Source: Gammaproteobacteria bacterium (GTDB lineage Bacteria > Pseudomonadota > Gammaproteobacteria > Steroidobacterales > Steroidobacteraceae). From it: a DNA stretch of 50,490 nucleotides. A program made the translations under genes and the position numbers. Shown here piece after piece: positions 7,246 to 14,935 of the stretch. The notes beneath the pieces are model-generated. The model had not been told where the DNA came from. It searched no databases and saw nothing but the letters and a program-made list of their open reading frames with translations. The first letter of the stretch is position 1. Every line of letters begins with the position of its first letter. Where the stretch lies: contig PLET01000104.1 in the NCBI GenBank assembly GCA_003137095.1, forward strand, positions 1 through 50,490, written 5' to 3'.

Positions 7246-9384
7246 ATGCGACTGTTGAGATTCCCGGCTCTGGTGCTGATCACCATCGCGGCTGGCGCAG
7301 GCGTCGTGGCGGCGCAGCCGGCCGCCGGCAAGGAGGTCCTGACTCACGAGATGTTGTGGATGATGAAACGCGTGGGCGCGCCGGTGGTGAGTCCCGATGG
7401 CAAGTGGGCGGTCTATCCGGTCAACGAACCCTCCTACGAGAAGGACAAGGCCGCGAGCGACTTGTGGCTGGTGTCCACCGACGGCAGCAAGGCGCCGCGG
7501 CGCATCACCAACACCAATGCACCCGAGGGCGGCGTGGCGTGGTCGCCGGACAGCGGCAGCATCGCCTTTTCCACCAAACGCGAGGGCGACGAGGTCGATC
7601 AGATCTACATCTTGAATCTGGCCGACGGCGGCGAGGCGCGCCGCCTCACCGGTTTGTCCACTGGCGCGGAGCATCCGGTATGGCGTCCGGACGGCAAGGC
7701 GATCCTGTTCGAATCCAGCGTCTTCCCCGACTCTCCGGACGACGAAACGAACCAGAAGGCTGCGAAGCAAAAAAAGGACCGCAAGTACAACGTGCGGACT
7801 TACGAGCACTTTCCGGTGCGATTCTGGAACGAGTGGCTGGACGAGCATCAGCCCACCCTGCTGGTGCAGGCGCTCGATCAAAGCACCGCCAGGGACATTT
7901 TGTCGCCCACCGCCTTCGCGCACCAGCCGGGTTTTTCCGGATCACAGACCGACGACGGCGTCACGTTGTCGCCGATCTTCAGTCCGGACGGAGCAGAAGT
8001 CCTGTTCATCGCGACCACCGAGCGGTGGAACGCCGCATTTGCGCAGGTTCCCTACCGCATCTACCGCATGAGCGCCGCGGGCGGCGCGGAACCCGAGGCG
8101 GTGACGCCGCTCGGCGCCGAGTATGGCGACATCGCCTTCACGGCGGACGGCAGGACCCTGCTGTTCACCCTCGCACCCCAGGATGCGGAGGTATATCACC
8201 TGAAGCAGCTATACCGGCTGCCATGGCCGCACGCCGGCGAGGCCTCGCGCATCACGCGTGACTTCGATCGCGATACCGCACGCTACGCGGTCACCGCCGA
8301 CAGCAAGACCGTATACCTCCTCGCGCAGGATGCCGGCAGGGAGAACTTGTACCGCGTGCCGCTCGCCGGCGGCACGCCTGCGCTGGTGATCGAACCGGCC
8401 GTCGGCGGCTACACCGCACTCGAGATCGCACAAAAGTCGACCCGGACCGTGATGCTCGGCAGCTACGGCAGTTCGGTGAACCCGCCGGAAGTGGTGCGAA
8501 TCGATCTCTCGAAGCGCACGCACGTCAATCTCACGCGGGTGAACGTTGCGCTGGCAGCGAACATCGATTGGCAGCCGCCGCGGCACTTTTACTTCACCAG
8601 CACGCAGGGCCGCAACATTCATAACATGATCGTGCTGCCGCCGGCGTTCGACGCCGTGAAAAAATATCCGGCGGTGGTGCTGATCCACGGCGGTCCGGCC
8701 AGCAACAATCCGGACCAGATCGGCCTGCGCTGGAATTATCACCTGCTGGCCGCATCCGGTTACGTGATCCTCATGACCGATTACACCGGATCCACTTCCT
8801 TCGGCGAGGCGTTCGCGCAGGCCATCAAGCTCGATCCACTGAAGACCCCGGGCGATGAGATCAATCAGGCCGTGGACGAAGCCTTGAAGCGTTTCACGTT
8901 CATCGACGGTGACAGATTGTGCGCGGCAGGCGCCAGCTACGGGGGACACCTCGCGAATTGGATTGAGGCCACCACCACGCGCTATCGCTGCATCGTGAGT
9001 CACGCCGGCGAGGTGGATCTGACCTCGCAGTGGGGGACCAGCGATTCCATCTACGGCCGCGAAATCACCAATGGCGGTCCGCCCTGGGAGAACAGTCCCA
9101 TCTGGCGTGATCAAAGCCCGCTGACCTACGCCGCCCACTGGAAAACCCCCATACTGCTCAGCATCGGCGAGCGCGATTTCCGGGTGCCGATCAACAACAC
9201 GCTGGAGAACTGGAGCGCGCTGCAGCGCATGCACGTGCCGAGCCGACTATTGGTGTGGCCGGATGCCTGGCACTGGATCCTCAAACCCGAGGACAGCCGG
9301 CACTTCTACGAGGAGGTGCAGCGCTGGCTGGGCATTTACTTGAATGGCGAGGCGCAACACGGCGCGCCAGCCGCGCGCCGATGA
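7246..9384 (+). CDS. Exported S9-family prolyl oligopeptidase-type peptidase
   Basis: A 712-residue serine peptidase starting with a signal peptide (MRLLRFPALVLITIAAGAG, cleavage near VVAAQP). An N-terminal TolB-like beta-propeller with PDGK/SPD repeats (about residues 45-430) comes before an alpha/beta-hydrolase domain. The domain's triad is Ser564 in GASYGG, Asp644 in GERDFRVP and His676 in DAWHWILK. S9 enzymes of this class act as dipeptidyl or acylaminoacyl peptidases in the periplasm. The ATG follows AAGGGAGATGG and begins the signal peptide; upstream in-frame codons have no such support. The stop overlaps the next ATG by 4 bases. Confidence 0.93.
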   Translation: MRLLRFPALVLITIAAGAGVVAAQPAAGKEVLTHEMLWMMKRVGAPVVSPDGKWAVYPVNEPSYEKDKAASDLWLVSTDGSKAPRRITNTNAPEGGVAWSPDSGSIAFSTKREGDEVDQIYILNLADGGEARRLTGLSTGAEHPVWRPDGKAILFESSVFPDSPDDETNQKAAKQKKDRKYNVRTYEHFPVRFWNEWLDEHQPTLLVQALDQSTARDILSPTAFAHQPGFSGSQTDDGVTLSPIFSPDGAEVLFIATTERWNAAFAQVPYRIYRMSAAGGAEPEAVTPLGAEYGDIAFTADGRTLLFTLAPQDAEVYHLKQLYRLPWPHAGEASRITRDFDRDTARYAVTADSKTVYLLAQDAGRENLYRVPLAGGTPALVIEPAVGGYTALEIAQKSTRTVMLGSYGSSVNPPEVVRIDLSKRTHVNLTRVNVALAANIDWQPPRHFYFTSTQGRNIHNMIVLPPAFDAVKKYPAVVLIHGGPASNNPDQIGLRWNYHLLAASGYVILMTDYTGSTSFGEAFAQAIKLDPLKTPGDEINQAVDEALKRFTFIDGDRLCAAGASYGGHLANWIEATTTRYRCIVSHAGEVDLTSQWGTSDSIYGREITNGGPPWENSPIWRDQSPLTYAAHWKTPILLSIGERDFRVPINNTLENWSALQRMHVPSRLLVWPDAWHWILKPEDSRHFYEEVQRWLGIYLNGEAQHGAPAARR

Positions 9385-9890
9385 AGATCCGTCCGTTCAA
9401 GATTTCGATTCCAGCCGGCGAGATTCTCGATCTGAAACGCCGCCTGGAACAGACGCGCTGGTTGGAGCATATTCCGGGCGCCGGATGGAGTCAGGGAACG
9501 GGTTCCTTCCAGCCGGACATTGCGGATCCTCCGGGGCTGAGCAGGGAGGACGGCGACGTTGAAAGCAGGTTCACGCGCGAGGAGCTGCTGACCACCATCT
9601 CGTTGTATTGGTTCACCGGCTCGATGCCGTCGACGATGCGCATTTATTGGGAAGGCAGGCGCAGACCATTGAGGTTTTCCGCGGGCGAGCGGGTCGATGT
9701 GCCGGTTGCCGTTGCGCACGTTCGCCACGAGCTGCCGATGCCACCGCGCGCCTATGTGGAGCGCGGCTACAACGTCGCGCGCTGGACGGAGTTCGGCAGC
9801 GGTGGACATTTTGCTGCGATCGAGGAAACGGACGCGCTCGAGCAGGATATCCGCGCATTCGCGCGGTCGCTCGTGACGGTGCAGCTCTGA
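9381..9890 (+). pseudogene. Epoxide hydrolase (EHN family) with large internal deletion
   Basis: The 169-residue frame joins the first about 41 residues of an EHN-type epoxide hydrolase (KIRPFKISIP...RRLEQTRW...IPGAGW) to its last about 110 residues (from DVESRFTREELLTT through ERGYNVARWTEF to GGHFAAIEE). About 16 unrelated-looking residues lie at the joint. Full-length relatives are close to 390 residues. The missing centre contains the HGWPGS oxyanion region, the GGDWG nucleophilic aspartate and the lid tyrosines; only the base histidine in GGHF remains. The frame is open and ATGA-coupled to the S9 peptidase, so a product may still be made, but it cannot be a working hydrolase. Confidence 0.8.
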
Positions 9891-9950
9891 CCGCGCATCT
9901 TCGTACGTCAACGCACAGACCAGCGCTCTGCGGCGTGATGCAGTGCGGGC

Positions 9951-10874
9951 ATGGAATTGGATCCCATCAAGATGGCGGCACCTGCCGTGTTGTTGATGAC
10001 ACTCGGCTGCGCCAACACGCAGTTGAACCACAATACCATCGATTTGACGGCGTCCCTGGACAGCCTGACCACCAAGCAGATTCTTTATAATCTGGCCCGG
10101 ACGATCGCAGATCCCTATTCCGTTCCATCCCAGGCCGGCATCGCGGCCGGATCCGCGACGACCAGCAATGGATTCAGTCCGCAGCTCGGAATACCGTTGG
10201 GGGCCTCATCGCTCGTCACCGATGCGCTGCCCGCTGCGGCCGGAAAGAACGCGGTCGCAAACACCTACCCGAACTATGCATTGACTCTCGGCTTCACCGA
10301 CAGCTGGCAACAGGGCTGGACGCTCGATCCGGCCACCGACTCCGATCAGCTGCGCCGCCTGCGGGCGCTGTATCGGTACGCGACAGGCCAGATTCCCGAG
10401 GCGGACCACGAAAACGAATTCGAATGCGAGTATCCGATCCAGACGTTGAGCGGTCGGGCAGCCCGGCGCGATAAGACCGCCGGAGAGTCCACCGAATACA
10501 CCCTGCATTGCAAGGCGGATGAAGGCAGCATGGCGGCCGTCGACGTGGAACCCGACCCGAATTTCATCCGCTGGCCGAGTTGCGTGATATGCGAAGACAG
10601 GACCGATATTCCCTTCATCAACAAGCTGCTCGCGTATCATTTCATCAAGTCCGCAAACTTCGACGGGGCGCGGCTGCTAGCCAAATACGGCGCCGTCTCG
10701 CTCTATGTCTGCGGCAACAAGGACATTTGCGGCACCGATGGCATGAAGGCGTTCCACGAACTCCGACTGTTTGTCTTCGAGGCCAGCGGTCAAAGCAACC
10801 TCGCGACGGGTTCCAGCAAGGCGCCGAGCGTCAGGACATTGGGCGCACCCGTTCTGGTGGGCCCGGGCCGCTAG
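9951..10874 (+). CDS. Putative exported lipoprotein of unknown function
   Basis: A 307-residue protein I cannot assign. A short hydrophobic N-terminus (KMAAPAVLLMTLGC) resembles a lipoprotein signal with Cys near residue 20, although the lipobox TLGC is not ideal. The mature part starts with Asn/Thr/Ser-rich sequence and carries several cysteines (ECEYP, LHCKAD, SCVICED, YVCGNKDICG) that suggest disulfides in the periplasm. Nothing points to a known enzyme. The stop codon shares the palindromic CTAG with the convergent neighbour. Confidence 0.65.
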   Translation: MELDPIKMAAPAVLLMTLGCANTQLNHNTIDLTASLDSLTTKQILYNLARTIADPYSVPSQAGIAAGSATTSNGFSPQLGIPLGASSLVTDALPAAAGKNAVANTYPNYALTLGFTDSWQQGWTLDPATDSDQLRRLRALYRYATGQIPEADHENEFECEYPIQTLSGRAARRDKTAGESTEYTLHCKADEGSMAAVDVEPDPNFIRWPSCVICEDRTDIPFINKLLAYHFIKSANFDGARLLAKYGAVSLYVCGNKDICGTDGMKAFHELRLFVFEASGQSNLATGSSKAPSVRTLGAPVLVGPGR

Positions 10875-11551
10875 GACGGCGATGCGCAGGGCAACAGCGG
10901 CACCTCGAGATAGCAGCCGAACTCGCTGACAAAATCGACGGAGACGCAGGCATGCACGCGCCCCTGCTTGTCGTCGAAAATCGCGCTCGCCGCGAGCGGG
11001 AATACCGGCTGATGCCAGACACCGGGGTCGATGTGGATGCCGAAGGAGCCGTCGCAGTAAAAGGCGATGAAATCCTCCGGTCGGACGTCATCGCCGGGTT
11101 TGGCGAGCAACGCCACGAACGCCTCGCCATGGCGCGGCGAGAATATCTGGCCGCCATCCGGATGGTAGTTTGCCTCGTGCGTATAAATCCGCCCGGTATC
11201 GGCCGGCTGCCGGCTCTCCGAGGCGGTCGCCGGATCGGCGAACCACCCGGTGATGTAGCTGCGGCCCACGGCTCGATTCACGGCGTGTTGGATTTCACCG
11301 TGCCGCTGCATGACGAACTCATCCTGGACGATACCGCCTTCATTGCCGGTGCCCGGCACGATCGGTCTCCAGTCCGGCTGCGGCCAGGTCGCGATGGTGA
11401 CGCGCGCCGCGGCGAAATCCGACACCTTGTGGCCATAACCGCGCAATGCGCGGTCGGTCGCCGCAATGCCGGGCACCGGATGGGCCCGAACCGCGCCCCG
11501 CTCGAGCGACGGCAGAGCGGCAAGGTCAAGCTGCGCAAAGTTCGATAGCAT
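10871..11551 (-). CDS. Ureidoglycolate lyase (AllA-fold)-like protein
   Basis: A 226-residue protein resembling the AllA/ureidoglycolate lyase family. It has the mid-protein HPDGGQIFSPRHGEAFVALLA segment, the FIAFYCDGSFGIHIDPGVWHQPVF block holding the GxxIHxGxWHxP active-site signature, and the late HACVSVDFVSEFGCYLEVPL strand. AllA cleaves ureidoglycolate to glyoxylate and urea in purine catabolism, but no other purine gene adjoins this copy, so the true substrate may be a related amide or keto acid. The ATG at 11551 was chosen because upstream codons would run into the divergent lrgA promoter. A second AllA-like gene lies at 47.1 kb. Confidence 0.75.
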   Translation of the reverse strand: MLSNFAQLDLAALPSLERGAVRAHPVPGIAATDRALRGYGHKVSDFAAARVTIATWPQPDWRPIVPGTGNEGGIVQDEFVMQRHGEIQHAVNRAVGRSYITGWFADPATASESRQPADTGRIYTHEANYHPDGGQIFSPRHGEAFVALLAKPGDDVRPEDFIAFYCDGSFGIHIDPGVWHQPVFPLAASAIFDDKQGRVHACVSVDFVSEFGCYLEVPLLPCASPS

Positions 11552-11592
11552 GGGCCCAGTATATCCAGCGGGGCCGCACGGTAGGAGGTTAC

Positions 11593-11955
11593 ATGATCGC
11601 CGCATTCTCGCTCTTGGTTCTTTGCCAGCTGATCGGCGAATTTCTGGTGCGCCTTGCGCGCGTGCCCGTGCCGGGTCCGGTGGTCGGGCTGTTGCTGCTG
11701 CTGGGTTTCCTGGCGTGGCGGGGCCGCGTGCCGGAGGCGGTGCAAAGCACCTCCCGCGGCCTGCTGACGCATTTGTCGCTGCTGTTCGTGCCGGCCGGCA
11801 CCGGGGTGATGCTGCATATGCATCGGCTGCGGACCGAGTGGCTGCCGGTGATCGCCGCGCTGGTCGCCGGCACTGCGATCACGCTGATCGTCACGGTGCT
11901 GGTGTTTCTCGCCGTGTCGCGACTGACGGGCGCCTCGATTGCCGCGAGAAAGTGA
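11593..11955 (+). CDS. lrgA: LrgA/CidA-family membrane protein
   Basis: A 120-residue protein with four hydrophobic segments and the CidA/LrgA pattern LLVLCQLIGEFLVRL, VPVPGPVVGLLLLLGFL, LLTHLSLLFVPAGTGVM. These holin-like proteins pair with LrgB/CidB in the inner membrane and influence murein hydrolase activity or transport of small organic acids such as pyruvate; the latter suits a catabolic neighbourhood but is inference. The ATG follows a TAGGAGGTT ribosome-binding site. Its stop overlaps the lrgB start (TGATG). Confidence 0.9.
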   Translation: MIAAFSLLVLCQLIGEFLVRLARVPVPGPVVGLLLLLGFLAWRGRVPEAVQSTSRGLLTHLSLLFVPAGTGVMLHMHRLRTEWLPVIAALVAGTAITLIVTVLVFLAVSRLTGASIAARK

Positions 11956-12671
11956 TGCCGCAGGCGATATCGAGCATCTGGGTCTATCTCAGCGCGTCGC
12001 CGCTCCTGTGGCTGACCGCAACTCTGTGGGCCTATCTCGGCGCCCATTGGCTGCACGAGCGCAGCGGCCGCAATCCCCTGGTCAATTCGGTGAGCATCGC
12101 CGTCATCGCGCTGATAGCGGTCCTGCTGGCGACCGGCACGCAGTACGAGACGTACTTCCAGGGCGCGCAATTCGTGCATTTTCTGCTCGGTCCCGCGACG
12201 GTTGCGCTCGCCGTGCCCCTGTACAATCACTGGGCCACGGTACGCCGCCTGATCCTGCCCATGACGGTGGCGCTGGCCGCCGGTTCGGTCACTGCAATCG
12301 CATCGAGCGTCGGCATCGCGTGGGCGGTGGGCGCGGATCCGATCACCCTGAAATCATTGGCGTCGAAATCGGTGACGACGCCCATCGCCATGGCGGTCAC
12401 GGAACAGATCGGCGGACTGCCCTCGCTCACGGCGGTGTTCGTCATATTGACGGGCATTCTCGGCGCCATCATGGTGACGCCGCTGTTCAACGCCATGCGG
12501 ATCCGCGACATGCGGGCTCGCGGTTTCGCCGTCGGCCTGGCCGCGCATGGGATCGGCACGGCCCGCGCGTTTCAGGTCAGCGACGTCGCCGGGGCCTTTG
12601 CCGGCATCGCGATGGCGCTCAATGGGATCGTGACCGCGGTGCTCGTGCCCTTGCTGGCGAATATGTTCTGA
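11955..12671 (+). CDS. lrgB: LrgB/CidB-family membrane protein
   Basis: A 238-residue polytopic protein with the LrgB hallmarks LASKSVTTPIAMAVTEQIGG and AHGIGTARAFQV, and about seven membrane segments. It is the partner of the LrgA-type protein directly upstream, overlapping by the TGATG junction, and probably assembles with it in the inner membrane. Its 3' end is 34 bases from the convergent crotonase gene; that gap has a short CACCG/CGGTG hairpin without a T-tract. Confidence 0.92.
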   Translation: MPQAISSIWVYLSASPLLWLTATLWAYLGAHWLHERSGRNPLVNSVSIAVIALIAVLLATGTQYETYFQGAQFVHFLLGPATVALAVPLYNHWATVRRLILPMTVALAAGSVTAIASSVGIAWAVGADPITLKSLASKSVTTPIAMAVTEQIGGLPSLTAVFVILTGILGAIMVTPLFNAMRIRDMRARGFAVGLAAHGIGTARAFQVSDVAGAFAGIAMALNGIVTAVLVPLLANMF

Positions 12672-12705
12672 CTTCCTGTGGTTCACCGGCGCCACGGTGC
12701 CGACA

Positions 12706-13461
12706 TCAGCGGCGCGATGCCTTCGCCATGAATTTCGCCACCCGCTGCGCGGCGTCGGGCGCCAGCCCTTCGTTCTTGAACAACTCGAGCGCATGCGCAT
12801 CGTGCAGGCTCAGGCCGTCGATTTCGATCAGTGCACGCTTGTTGACCTGGTTCGCGTACCAGGAATTGGCGACGATGTCCCGGGACATAGAGCTCAAGTC
12901 GGCGTCGAAGCGCTCGTCGGGAAAGCAGAAATTCGCGAGGTGCATGGCTTCGGCCTGCCTTCCCGAATAGCTGCGGCAGGTGAACATCATCTCGGCGGCC
13001 TTGGGGGTGCCGATGCGGTGCGCCAGCCGCAGGCTCAAGCCCCAGACCGGCGTCAGACCCCAGCGCGCATAGACGTCCGAGAACTGCGCCGATTCGGATG
13101 CCACGATCAGATCCGCCGCCAGTGCCAGCTCCATCGCCCCCGTGGAGCAATGTCCCTGCACGGCGCTGATCACCGGCTGCGGCAGGTTTGCAACTTTTTG
13201 GATGACCTCCGACTGAAAATGCGGCTTGGCATGCGCCTTGGTGAGTTCGAGCACCTCCTGCATGTCGTAGCCGGCCGAAAAATTGCCGCCGGCGCCGCGC
13301 AAGATGACCAAGCCGATGGTCTTGGTATGGCGTCCGATCGATTCGACGTGCTTATCCAGCGCCTCGAATACGTCCTTGGAAAGCGCATTGAGCTTCTCCG
13401 GACGGTTCAAGGTCAGCGTCGCGACGCCTGCATCATCGTGCCGTTCGACCAAACTGCTCAT
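12706..13461 (-). CDS. Enoyl-CoA hydratase/isomerase-family protein
   Basis: A 251-residue crotonase starting MSSLVERHDDAGVATL, with the oxyanion-hole segments RGAGGNFSAGYDMQEV and QGHCSTGAMELALAADL. The first catalytic Glu (in GAMEL) is kept, but the position of the second, normally in a QPE motif, reads SDVYA, so the second acid is absent. It is therefore less likely to be a plain hydratase than an isomerase, a thioesterase-type member or an altered paralogue. The chosen ATG has a GAGGAG ribosome-binding site and overlaps the last 29 bases of the efflux outer-membrane gene, an unusual join of a CoA enzyme to a metal-efflux unit. Confidence 0.85.
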   Translation of the reverse strand: MSSLVERHDDAGVATLTLNRPEKLNALSKDVFEALDKHVESIGRHTKTIGLVILRGAGGNFSAGYDMQEVLELTKAHAKPHFQSEVIQKVANLPQPVISAVQGHCSTGAMELALAADLIVASESAQFSDVYARWGLTPVWGLSLRLAHRIGTPKAAEMMFTCRSYSGRQAEAMHLANFCFPDERFDADLSSMSRDIVANSWYANQVNKRALIEIDGLSLHDAHALELFKNEGLAPDAAQRVAKFMAKASRR

Positions 13462-14935
13462 ACTGAGGCTCCTCGGTTCGATTCCACCATCCGCCGCCCA
13501 ACGACTGGAACAGCCCGGCGGTATCGGCAAAGCGGTTCGCCACCGCCTGAACCACTGCGAGTTCGGCCTGCCGGTCCGCCGTCTCGGCGTTCAGCAGCGC
13601 CACCTGGCTGATGGTTCCCAGGCCGAGCTGCCGCCGCGACAGCTCGAGCGTGGTGCGCGCCGCACGTTCGGCCTCGACGCTCGCCTTCAAGGCATCCGCG
13701 TCCGCCTGCAGCGCGCGCAGCGTGTCGGCCACATTCTGGCAGGCGAGAATCACGGCCCCGCGATATTGCGCCGCCGCCTGGTCGAGCGCCGCATCCGCGG
13801 CTCGATGCCGGTGAATCAGCGCTCCGGCATCGAACAGGGTCTGGGTGAGCGAGGCGCCGAGATCCCAGAATCCCGTGTAAGGCGTGAACAGCTGACCGAG
13901 TTTCAGCGCGCTCGATCCCAGATCCCCGGTGATCGCGAATTGCGGCAGCATGTTGGCGAGCGCCATGCCATCGGCCGCGGAGGCCGCATGCAGATTCGCC
14001 TCGGCCTGACGCACATCGGGGCGCTGCTCGATCAATTTGGAGGGTACGCTGACCGGTAGCTCCGTGGGGAGCGTCAAGTCTTCGAGGCGGAAGGTTTCGG
14101 CGGGCTCCTCGGCGGGCAATCTGCCGAGCAGCGCGGTCAGGGCATCGCGGGTCTGTCCCAGCTGCTTTCGCAGCGGCGGCAGGGTCTGCGCGGTTTGCGC
14201 CTCCGATGCCTGCTGCGCGAGCACGTCCAGGTCGCTCGCGGTTCCCAGGCCCTTTTGTTTCTGCACGGTATCCGTCAGTTGATGCTGCAATTCCAGCAGC
14301 CTTATCGTCGCCGCAATCTGCCCGCGAAGCGAGGCCTCCTGCACCGCCGTCACCACCACGTTGCTGGTGAGGGTCAGGTAGGTGGCCTCCAACTGGAAGC
14401 GGCCGACTTCGGCCTGGGCTTTGGCAAGTTCGACCGCCCGGCGTGTACCGCCGAACACGTCCGGGGCATAGCTCAGGCTCAGCTGGGCGGTGTAAAGGGT
14501 GTACACCGAACTGGGCGCGGTGGTGGGGCTGGTCAGGGTATCGGTCGGAAACTTCGAACGATCTGCCGAAAATCCTCCCTGCAGAGTCGGGATATAGGCG
14601 GTCCATTGCGCGGAATACAATTCACGGGCCTGGCGCAGCGCCGCCTGCGCGGCGCCCACGTTGGGATTGCCCTTGAGCGCCGCTGCCACGAGCCGATCGA
14701 GTGCGGGGGACTGGAACATAGTCCACCACTGCGCCGGGATGTCCCGGCCGGCGTCGAATTGCTGGGCGGCGCCGGCTGCGCCGACCGTCGCCGCGGTTTG
14801 ACCCTGCATGGGCGCACTGCCATATCCCGGGGATGCGGGAGCGGCAGGGCGTTTGAAGTCAGGCCCCACCGCGCAGCCGCACACGCCGAGGGCGAGCGCG
14901 GCGGCGGTCACGCACGCGCGCATCACAGGCCCCAT
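13433..14935 (-). CDS. RND efflux outer-membrane lipoprotein (NodT/OprM type)
   Basis: A 500-residue TolC-like outer-membrane factor. The signal peptide ends in a lipobox (LGVCGC), followed by the family start AVGPDFKRPAAP and two long repeated coiled-coil and beta regions, with LIEQRPDVRQAEANLHAA and RRQLGLGTISQVALLNAE typical of NodT proteins. It forms the exit duct for the RND pump encoded immediately upstream. The ATG at 14935 has a GGAGAA ribosome-binding site; an alternative ATG at 14923 overlaps the pump stop as TGATG. Its 3' end overlaps the crotonase gene. Confidence 0.92.
   Translation of the reverse strand: MGPVMRACVTAAALALGVCGCAVGPDFKRPAAPASPGYGSAPMQGQTAATVGAAGAAQQFDAGRDIPAQWWTMFQSPALDRLVAAALKGNPNVGAAQAALRQARELYSAQWTAYIPTLQGGFSADRSKFPTDTLTSPTTAPSSVYTLYTAQLSLSYAPDVFGGTRRAVELAKAQAEVGRFQLEATYLTLTSNVVVTAVQEASLRGQIAATIRLLELQHQLTDTVQKQKGLGTASDLDVLAQQASEAQTAQTLPPLRKQLGQTRDALTALLGRLPAEEPAETFRLEDLTLPTELPVSVPSKLIEQRPDVRQAEANLHAASAADGMALANMLPQFAITGDLGSSALKLGQLFTPYTGFWDLGASLTQTLFDAGALIHRHRAADAALDQAAAQYRGAVILACQNVADTLRALQADADALKASVEAERAARTTLELSRRQLGLGTISQVALLNAETADRQAELAVVQAVANRFADTAGLFQSLGGGWWNRTEEPQYEQFGRTAR

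Noticed and set aside
12684-12699. A CACCG/CGGTG hairpin between lrgB and the crotonase gene as a terminator
   Set aside because: The stem is only 5 bp and no T-tract follows on either strand, so a terminator call is not supported.
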